The position numbers and the translations under genes were made by a program. The notes beneath the pieces are model-generated. The model saw only the letters and a list, made by a program, of their open reading frames with translations, ran no database searches and had not been told where the DNA came from. From Streptomyces anandii JCM 4720 (GTDB taxonomy: Bacteria; Actinomycetota; Actinomycetes; Streptomycetales; Streptomycetaceae): a stretch of DNA of 35,379 bases. Location: assembly GCF_014650655.1 (NCBI RefSeq), contig NZ_BMVJ01000010.1, forward strand, positions 21,011 to 56,389. Reading direction: 5' to 3'. Below are positions 7,729 to 14,381 of the stretch, one piece after another; position 1 is the stretch's first letter, and every line of letters starts with the position of its first letter.

Positions 7729-7734
7729 ATTATC
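7729..7734 (-). promoter_or_regulatory. -10 element of the radical SAM gene promoter
   Basis: GATAAT on the minus strand, one mismatch from TATAAT, just upstream of the SOS box. No good -35 is visible. Position relative to the SOS box supports a repressible promoter. Confidence 0.5.
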
Positions 7735-7850
7735 GTGCAAGTGCGCTTTCTGATCGCTTCGGACTCCCGCGGCCACCCCGATTTGGGCGCCCCTGGGCCG
7801 GGGTGGTTGGCTTGCCCCAAGTGCGGATACGGATGTCCTGGAGGAAGTCA

Positions 7851-8294
7851 ATGGCGCAGGTCGAGGCCACTACGGAGCGGGTCGTCGCGGCGGACGCGGA
7901 GAAGGTGTTCGACGCCCTCGCCGACTACAGCGGCACCCGCGAGAGGCTGCTGCCCGAGCACTTCAGCGAGTACGAGGTGCGCGAGGGCGGTGACGGCGAG
8001 GGCACCCTCGTCCACTGGAAGCTCCAGGCCACCAGCAAGCGGATCCGCGACTGCCTGATGGAGGTCACCGAGCCCACCGACGGCGAGCTCGTCGAGAAGG
8101 ACCGCAACTCCTCCATGGTCACCACCTGGCGGGTCACCCCGGCCGGCGAGGGCAGCTCCCGGGTCGTGGTGACCACCACCTGGAAGGGTGCCGGCGGCAT
8201 CGGCGGTTTCTTCGAGAAGACGTTCGCCCCCAAGGGCCTCGCCCGGATCTACGACGCCATGCTCGCCAAGCTGGCCGCGGAGACCGAGAAGTAG
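7851..8294 (+). CDS. SRPBCC-family protein (polyketide cyclase/dehydrase type)
   Basis: 147-residue single-domain START/SRPBCC fold, a helix-grip cavity that binds hydrophobic ligands. The family pattern is an N-terminal strand with VAADAEKVFDALADYS, central strands ending TTWRVTPAGEGSSRVVVTTTW, and a long C-terminal helix FAPKGLARIYDAMLAKLAAE. The ATG at 7851 follows GGAGGA at a good distance. The ligand or reaction cannot be read from the sequence. An MFS transporter begins 84 bp downstream on the same strand, so co-expression is possible but not demonstrated. No catalytic residues stand out. Confidence 0.85.
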   Translation: MAQVEATTERVVAADAEKVFDALADYSGTRERLLPEHFSEYEVREGGDGEGTLVHWKLQATSKRIRDCLMEVTEPTDGELVEKDRNSSMVTTWRVTPAGEGSSRVVVTTTWKGAGGIGGFFEKTFAPKGLARIYDAMLAKLAAETEK

Positions 8295-8378
8295 CCTCCG
8301 GCCCCGTAACTCGTCGTGCTTGTTCGTAGTTGTCGTTCAATGCGGGAATTGTGAGCAGGTGCGACGAGGGAGCGGTAC

Positions 8379-10772
8379 GTGGGCGGGATCACTCTGGTGC
8401 AGGACGAACCGGTCGTGGCGCCGGCCGGCATCCCCGCCACGCCACCGGTTCCGGACGGCCCGCTCAGCCCCCGCCGCGTGCGGCTGGTCTTCCTCGGGCT
8501 GATGCTCGCGCTGCTGCTCGCCGCCCTCGACCAGATGATCGTGGCGACCGCGCTGCCCAAGGTGGTCGGCGAACTGCACGGCCTGGACAGGATGTCCTGG
8601 GCGATCACCGCCTACCTGCTCACCGCCACCGTCGGCCTGCCCGTCTACGGCAAGCTCGGCGACCTGCTCGGCCGCAAGGGCGTCTTCCAGTTCGCCATCG
8701 GTGTCTTCGTGATCGGCTCCGCCCTCGCCGGCCGGGCCGGGAGCATGGACCAGCTGATCGCCTTCCGCGCGGTCCAGGGCGTCGGCGCGGGCGGCCTCAT
8801 GATCGGCGTGCAGGCGATCATCGCGGACATCGTGCCGCCCCGGCGGCGCGGCCGGTTCATGGGACTGATCGGCGCCGCCTTCGGCCTCGCCTCCGTCGCC
8901 GGACCACTGCTCGGCGGCTACTTCACCGACCACCTCTCCTGGCGGTGGTGCTTCTACGTCAACGTGCCCTTCGGCCTGGTCACCCTCGCCGTCGTCACCG
9001 TCGTGCTGAAACTGCCGAAACCTCCCGCCAGAGGCCGCTTCGACGTCCTCGGCGCCCTGCTGCTCGCCGCCGCCTCCACCTGCCTGGTGCTCCTCACCAG
9101 CTGGGGCGGCACCGAGTACGCCTGGGACTCCCGGGTCGTCCTCGGCCTCGGCGCGGGCGCGGCGGCCGCCGCCGTCCTCTTCCTGGTCGTCGAGCACTTC
9201 GCCGTCGAACCCCTCATCCCGCTGCGCCTGTTCAAGGACTCCGTCTTCAACGTCAGCGCCCTGGTCGGACTCGTCGTCGGCGTCGCGCTGTTCGGCGCGG
9301 CCAGCTATCTGCCCACCTTCCTGCAGATGGTCGACGGCGCCTCGGCCACCGAGTCCGGAATGCTGATGCTGCCCATGATGGGCGGCATCGTCGGCGCGTC
9401 GATCGTCTCCGGACAGCTCATCAGCCACACCGGCCGCTACCGGATCCACCCGATCCTGGGCGGCGCCCTCGCCGCGATCGGCATGTGGCTGCTCTCCCGC
9501 CTCCAGACCGACACGCCACGACTGCACTACAGCCTCTGGATGGCCGTCCTCGGCGCCGGCATCGGCCTGGTCATGCCCGTCCTGGTGCTCGCCGTGCAGA
9601 ACTCCGTGCGCCCCGCCGACCTCGGCACCGCGACCAGCGCCAACAACTACTTCCGCCAGATCGGCGGCAGCGTCGGCGCCGCCGTCTTCGGCACCCTGTT
9701 CGCCGGCCGGCTCACCGACGCCCTGCAAAAACACATCCCCACGCGCGCGGGCGCCGCCCTGCCCGACGCCGAGTCGATCACCCCGCAGGCGGTCCACGCG
9801 CTGCCGCCGGACCTGCGCGACGCCTACGTCCGCGCGTACGCCGACGCCATGCCGCGGATCTTCCTCTACCTCGTGCCGGTGCTCGTCCTCGGCCTGATCA
9901 TCGCCTTCTTCCTCAAGGAGAAACCCCTGGTGTCCCACGACGTCCCCGAGACCGGTGCCGAGACCGCGACGCCGAACCCGACCGTGCCCCCGCAGGCCCG
10001 CTCGCCCCACCCCGCGGGCGTCCCCGTGTGCGGCACGGTGCAGCACCCCGACGGCACCGTGGTACCCCGCGCGGCACTCACTCTGATCGACGTCTCCGGG
10101 GCGCAGATCGGCCGGGGCGCGAGCGGCGACGACGGGCGCTACGCGCTGTCCACGCCGGGCTCCGGGTCGTACGTCCTGATCGCCGCCGCGGGCGGGCACC
10201 AGCCGCAGGCGGTCTCCGTGACCGTCGGGGAGCGGCCCGTCGAACTCGACGTGGTCCTCGGCGGCGCCGGGCGTCTCGCGGGCAGCGTGCGCACCGCCGA
10301 CGGCAGCCCTGTGCGGGACGCCGCGGTGACGCTGACCAATGTGCACGGCGAGGTCGTCGCCGCCACCCGCAGCGGACGCGAGGGCGGGTACGCCATCACC
10401 GAGCTGGTCGCCGGGGAGTACACCCTCGCGGCCAGCGCGCCCGCCTTCCGCCCGGCCGCGCTGCCCGTCACCGTGCAGGCCGCGCGGGAGACCCGCCAGG
10501 ACGTGGAGCTCGCGGGCGGCGCCGTGCTGCGCGGCACGGTGCGGGCCGGCGGCGGCCGTCCGGTCGAGGAAGCGCGCGTGACCCTGCTCGACGCCGCGGG
10601 CAATGTCGTCGACACCCTCACCACCGGACCCGACGGAACGTTCCGGTTCGTCGATCTGTCCTCCGGCGAGTACACCGTGATCGCGGCCGGCTACCCGCCG
10701 GTCGCCACGGTGCTGCAGGTCGCGGGCGGGGGACGCACGGAACGCGATCTCCAGCTCGGGCACGAGGACTGA
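8379..10772 (+). CDS. MFS (DHA2-type) transporter with three C-terminal carboxypeptidase-regulatory-like domains
   Basis: 797 residues. Residues 1 to about 525 form a 14-helix drug:proton antiporter of the DHA2/EmrB type. They include TM1 with LLAALDQMIVATALP, the loop-2 motif GKLGDLLGRKG, and a last helix FLYLVPVLVLGLIIAFF followed by KEKP. Residues about 545-797 add three beta-sandwich repeats of the carboxypeptidase regulatory-like type. Each runs GxV...G.PV..A.VTL...GGxY.I..L..GEYTL..A. With 14 helices and a cytoplasmic N-terminus the extra domains should face the cytoplasm, which is unexpected because this fold is usually extracellular. The GTG at 8379 follows GAGGGAGC. It probably exports a hydrophobic compound. 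Confidence 0.9.
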   Translation: MGGITLVQDEPVVAPAGIPATPPVPDGPLSPRRVRLVFLGLMLALLLAALDQMIVATALPKVVGELHGLDRMSWAITAYLLTATVGLPVYGKLGDLLGRKGVFQFAIGVFVIGSALAGRAGSMDQLIAFRAVQGVGAGGLMIGVQAIIADIVPPRRRGRFMGLIGAAFGLASVAGPLLGGYFTDHLSWRWCFYVNVPFGLVTLAVVTVVLKLPKPPARGRFDVLGALLLAAASTCLVLLTSWGGTEYAWDSRVVLGLGAGAAAAAVLFLVVEHFAVEPLIPLRLFKDSVFNVSALVGLVVGVALFGAASYLPTFLQMVDGASATESGMLMLPMMGGIVGASIVSGQLISHTGRYRIHPILGGALAAIGMWLLSRLQTDTPRLHYSLWMAVLGAGIGLVMPVLVLAVQNSVRPADLGTATSANNYFRQIGGSVGAAVFGTLFAGRLTDALQKHIPTRAGAALPDAESITPQAVHALPPDLRDAYVRAYADAMPRIFLYLVPVLVLGLIIAFFLKEKPLVSHDVPETGAETATPNPTVPPQARSPHPAGVPVCGTVQHPDGTVVPRAALTLIDVSGAQIGRGASGDDGRYALSTPGSGSYVLIAAAGGHQPQAVSVTVGERPVELDVVLGGAGRLAGSVRTADGSPVRDAAVTLTNVHGEVVAATRSGREGGYAITELVAGEYTLAASAPAFRPAALPVTVQAARETRQDVELAGGAVLRGTVRAGGGRPVEEARVTLLDAAGNVVDTLTTGPDGTFRFVDLSSGEYTVIAAGYPPVATVLQVAGGGRTERDLQLGHED

Positions 10773-10781
10773 GTTCCGCGC

Positions 10782-10811
10782 GCGCGGGGGAGCGCCTTCC
10801 GCTCCCGCGGC
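10782..10811 (+). terminator. Hairpin after MFS gene
   Basis: GGGAGCG-CCTTC-CGCTCCC (10788-10806), extended by CGCG/CGCG pairing across a two-base bulge, begins about 10 bases after the MFS stop. It lacks a T-run, as is common in Streptomyces, so it is a likely but unproven terminator. Confidence 0.45.
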
Positions 10812-10920
10812 CGCGCCGGGGTCAATTCCGGTGATTGCCGCACACCGTGACCGGCCGGCGCCGTACCGTGGTGGACGGGGAACAGATCTTGCGGAGCCGT
10901 GCGGAGAGAGGGCCTGGGCC

Positions 10921-13395
10921 ATGGACCGTGGCACCGAAAGGGGCATGCCGGCCGGCCACATGGCCGCGGCCGGCGTGCCGGCGGGGGACGTCGCGGCCGG
11001 CCGGGTCCCGCTCGCGGTGGTCGTGGTCGACCGCGACGGCCTGGTGTCCCACTGGAGCACCGGCGCGCGCCGGCTGTTCGGCACCGGCAAGCAGGAGGCG
11101 ATCGGCCGCCCCGCCGTCGACCTGCTGCCCGTCTCCGGCGCCCTGCCGGACGAGGACGACGAAGAGGCCCCGTACGGAAGCTGGGGCGGCGACGACGGGC
11201 TCGGGCCCGGCCTGGAGAGCTCCCTGGACGGGCGGCTGTCCTACCCGGCAGCGGGCCGCGCCCGGCTCACCGTGCCCGGCCAGGACCGGCTCGACGTCCT
11301 GTGGTGGGCCTACCCGCTGGTGGGCCCGGGCCGGGAGCGGCTGCTGGTCCTGGCGGCCGACGCGGACGCCCTGCGCCGCGCCGACCACGACGACCCCCTC
11401 CAGGCCGCCGCCTTCGAGCGCATCGCGCCCGCCTTCGCCCTGCACACCGACTTCCCCGGCGCGGAGGACCTGGCCCGCCGACTGCCCGACATCCTGCCCA
11501 GCATGAGCGTCGGCGAGAGCGCCAGGATCGTCGCTCAGGTCCTCGAACTGGGCTACCCCGTCCTGGAGTTCAGCCAGAACGACCGGGTGCCCGTAACCCC
11601 CGACTGGGGCGTGCCCCGGCGGGCCGAACGGCGCGCCCGCCGTGAGCGGGCCGCCCTGGCCGCCGCACAGGGCCTGCCCGTGCCCGAGGAGGCGGCCGAC
11701 GACGAGGGCGAGGACCTGGAGTACGCCGCCGTACGCGAGCGCCTGGAGTTCCTCAACGAGGTCAGCGGCCGCATCGGCACCTCGCTCGACCTCGCGCGCA
11801 CCATCGTCGAGGTGAGCCGGGCCGTCGTGCCCCGCTTCACCGACGTCGCCGGCACCTATCTGCGCGAGCAGGTCGTCGCCGGCGAGGGCTTCCCGGAGGG
11901 CGTACCCGACACGACCACCATGTGGCACCGGGTGGCCCTGGAGCACACCGACGAGCCCGGCCGCTGGGACGACGTCGTCCCCGTGGGCGAGGCCATGCCG
12001 TTCCCCGCGCACACGCCGTTCTTCCAGTGCATGACCTCGGGCGAGCCCGTGCTGGTGCCGCGCATCAGCACCGAGTTGGGCCACGCCATCGCCTCGCAGT
12101 TCGAGAAGCGCGACATCCGGCCGCTGATCACCCACCGCTCGATGCTGGTCGTGCCGCTCAAGGCCCGTAACGTCGTCCTCGGGTTCATGATCCTGCTGCG
12201 CCACCCCGAGCGGGCCGAGTTCAACGACATGGACAGGGTCACCGGCGCCGAACTGGCCGCCCGCGCGGGACTCGTACTGGACAACGCGCGCATGTACACC
12301 TACCAGGAGAGCGTCGCCGAGACCCTCCAGGACAGCATGCTGCCGCACATCCCGGCGCGGATGGCGGGCTGCGACATCGCCACCCGCTATCTGCCGGGCA
12401 CCCTGCTCGGCCGGGTCGGCGGCGACTGGTTCGACTCCGTCAAGCTGCCCGGCGCGCGCACCGCCCTGGTCGTCGGGGACGTCATGGGGCACGGCCTGAA
12501 CTCCGCCGCCATGATGGGCCAGTTGCGCACCGCCGTGCAGACCATGGCCGCGCTCGACCTGCCGCCGGCCCAGCTGCTGCGCAACCTCGACGACCTCGCC
12601 CAGCGGCTCGGCGACACCTACCTCGCGACCTGTCTGTACGCCGTCTACGACCCGATCGCGGGCGAACTGAGCCTGGCCAACGCGGGCCACATCCCGCCCG
12701 TCCTGGTGCGCGCCGACGGCCGCAGCGAACTGCTGGAGCTGCCCACCGGGGCGCCCATCGGCGTCGGCGGAGTGCCCTTCGAGGCGGTAGGCGTGCGCGT
12801 GCGGCCCGGCGACCGTCTGGTGATGTGCACCGACGGGCTGGTCGAGGTGCGCGGCGAGGACATCGGTGTCGGGCTCGCCACGCTGTGCGAGTCCGCCGCC
12901 CACCCGGCCGCCTCCATGGACGACGCCTGCGACACGATCATCCGCGCCCTCAACACGCGCGGGGGCCGCAAGGACGACGTGGCCCTCCTCATGGCCCGCC
13001 TCAACGGCATCGAGCCCGACGACGTGGCCGAGTGGCGCCTGGCCCGCGATCCCGCCGAGGTGGGGCGGGCCCGCGCGGCCGTCCGCGAGCAGCTCCACAC
13101 CTGGGGCCTGGCCCGGCTCGCCGACCCCGCCGAGCTGATGGTCAGCGAGCTCGTCACCAACGCCGTACGGCACTCCCACGGCCGGCCGGTCGAGCTGCGA
13201 CTGGTGCGCGGCGACACCCTGCTGTGCGAGGTGGACGACGACGACCACGAACTGCCCACGCTGCTCAGCGCCGGCCCCGGCGACGAGTCGGGGCGCGGTC
13301 TGCGGGTGGTCAGCACCCTGGCCCGCGAGTGGGGCACCAGCCGTACGGCCGGCGGCAAGACGGTCTGGTTCGAGCTGACCCTGCCGCGCCGCTGA
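10921..13395 (+). CDS. SpoIIE-type PP2C phosphatase with PAS, GAF and HATPase domains
   Basis: 824-residue signalling protein that should dephosphorylate an anti-sigma-factor antagonist. Order: an N-terminal PAS-like domain (VVDRDGLVSHWSTGARRLFG, near residues 35-55), a GAF domain (about 275-455), the SpoIIE/PP2C phosphatase (about 475-690) and a C-terminal RsbW-type ATPase (about 700-824). Metal ligands of the phosphatase are present: GGDWFD (Asp502), GDVMGHG (Asp520), CTDGL (Asp638) and KDDVALL (Asp685/686). The ATPase N-box ELVTNAVRHS has Asn747 and is followed by the glycine box DESGRGLRVV. Both enzymes appear intact, so one chain may carry opposing kinase and phosphatase activities. The ATG at 10921 follows GGAGAGAG. 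Partner proteins are not in this window. Confidence 0.93.
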   Translation: MDRGTERGMPAGHMAAAGVPAGDVAAGRVPLAVVVVDRDGLVSHWSTGARRLFGTGKQEAIGRPAVDLLPVSGALPDEDDEEAPYGSWGGDDGLGPGLESSLDGRLSYPAAGRARLTVPGQDRLDVLWWAYPLVGPGRERLLVLAADADALRRADHDDPLQAAAFERIAPAFALHTDFPGAEDLARRLPDILPSMSVGESARIVAQVLELGYPVLEFSQNDRVPVTPDWGVPRRAERRARRERAALAAAQGLPVPEEAADDEGEDLEYAAVRERLEFLNEVSGRIGTSLDLARTIVEVSRAVVPRFTDVAGTYLREQVVAGEGFPEGVPDTTTMWHRVALEHTDEPGRWDDVVPVGEAMPFPAHTPFFQCMTSGEPVLVPRISTELGHAIASQFEKRDIRPLITHRSMLVVPLKARNVVLGFMILLRHPERAEFNDMDRVTGAELAARAGLVLDNARMYTYQESVAETLQDSMLPHIPARMAGCDIATRYLPGTLLGRVGGDWFDSVKLPGARTALVVGDVMGHGLNSAAMMGQLRTAVQTMAALDLPPAQLLRNLDDLAQRLGDTYLATCLYAVYDPIAGELSLANAGHIPPVLVRADGRSELLELPTGAPIGVGGVPFEAVGVRVRPGDRLVMCTDGLVEVRGEDIGVGLATLCESAAHPAASMDDACDTIIRALNTRGGRKDDVALLMARLNGIEPDDVAEWRLARDPAEVGRARAAVREQLHTWGLARLADPAELMVSELVTNAVRHSHGRPVELRLVRGDTLLCEVDDDDHELPTLLSAGPGDESGRGLRVVSTLAREWGTSRTAGGKTVWFELTLPRR

Positions 13396-13417
13396 ACCGG
13401 AGGACCACGCCGGGCGC

Positions 13418-13446
13418 TTGTGACCCCGACCCGGGCGCGATACACC
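13418..13446 (+). promoter_or_regulatory. Weak promoter candidate for methyltransferase
   Basis: TTGTGA, a 17-bp spacer and TACACC lie in the 103-bp gap between the phosphatase stop and the methyltransferase start. The -35 is good and the -10 poor, so this is only a candidate. Confidence 0.25.
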
Positions 13447-13498
13447 GTACTGGCCCGTCACTTACGACGGATCGCCGCCGCACCCCGGGGAGTTGGGC

Positions 13499-14224
13499 AT
13501 GAGCGTGACGAGTCGGTACCGTCAGGCCTGGGAGGGATTCTGGCGCGAGGCGCCCGAGGAACCTCAGGCGGTGTTCTGGGACGCCGAACCCCGGCTGACC
13601 GCCGGTGTGCACCTCCCCCTCTTCGAACCGCACCTCACGGACCCGCGTCTGCCGCTGCTCGACCTCGGCTGCGGCAACGGCACCCAGACCCGCTTCCTCG
13701 CCGAGCGCTTCCCGCACGTCCTCGGCGCCGACATCGCCACCGCCGCCATCGAGCACGCGCGGCGTGCCGACCCGGCCGGACAGGCCACGTACCGGGTGCT
13801 GGACGCCACCGACAAGGGCGAGGCCGAGACCCTGCACGCCGAGCTCGGCGACGCCAACGTCTACATGCGGGGTGTGCTGCACCAGTGCGAGCCCGACGAC
13901 CGGCGGCCGCTGGCCGACGCGCTCGCCACGCTCACCGGTGAGCGCGGCCGCGTCTTCCTGGTGGAGCTCGCCGAGGCCGCCGGCCCGATCCTCGGCGGAC
14001 TGGCCCGGAGTTCCGCCGGGGCGCCCCCGAAGCTCGCGCCCGTTCTCCGGCACGGCATAGCCCCCGGCGAGGTCGCCGACGCCGCCGTGCCGCGGCTGCT
14101 GAGCGCGGCCGGCCTCACCGTCCTCGCGAACGGCGAACTGCCGCTGACCACCACCGAGTCGGCGCCCGGCGGCGGCCGGCTGCGGCTGCCGTCGAACTGG
14201 CTCGTGGCGGGCCGCGCCCGGTGA
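13499..14224 (+). CDS. Class I SAM-dependent methyltransferase
   Basis: 241-residue methyltransferase of unknown acceptor. The AdoMet-binding motif I is LLDLGCGNGTQTRFLAERF, followed by an acidic post-I residue in VLGADIATAAIEHARR and motif II-III segments VYMRGVLHQCE and GRVFLVEL. The ATG at 13499 has GGGGAG upstream at good spacing; a TTG two codons earlier is less likely. It stands alone between the phosphatase and the wall-polymer genes. The C-terminal region (PSNWLVAGRAR) shows no further domain. The acceptor could be a small molecule; nothing in the sequence decides this. Confidence 0.85.
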   Translation: MSVTSRYRQAWEGFWREAPEEPQAVFWDAEPRLTAGVHLPLFEPHLTDPRLPLLDLGCGNGTQTRFLAERFPHVLGADIATAAIEHARRADPAGQATYRVLDATDKGEAETLHAELGDANVYMRGVLHQCEPDDRRPLADALATLTGERGRVFLVELAEAAGPILGGLARSSAGAPPKLAPVLRHGIAPGEVADAAVPRLLSAAGLTVLANGELPLTTTESAPGGGRLRLPSNWLVAGRAR

Positions 14225-14316
14225 GAGGGCGGCCGCCGCGGTGGCCGGTCTGCGTGTCAGAGGGACGGCGTATTGTCGCATTGACGTAGTTTGCAGGGGG
14301 TGGGGGCTTCGGCTGT

Positions 14317-14335
14317 CCCTACACGCTGTAGGGTT
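14317..14335. promoter_or_regulatory. Inverted repeat CCCTACA-CGC-TGTAGGG with overlapping -10
   Basis: Perfect 7-bp arms with a 3-bp centre (14317-14333), about 50 bp upstream of the glycosyltransferase start. A -10-like TAGGGT (14330-14335) overlaps the right arm, so a bound protein would block the promoter. This looks like an operator. No good -35 was found. Confidence 0.45.
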
Positions 14336-14381
14336 ACGTCCACCCTGCCGCAGACCGAACGGACAGAGACGAGAGGTGGCC

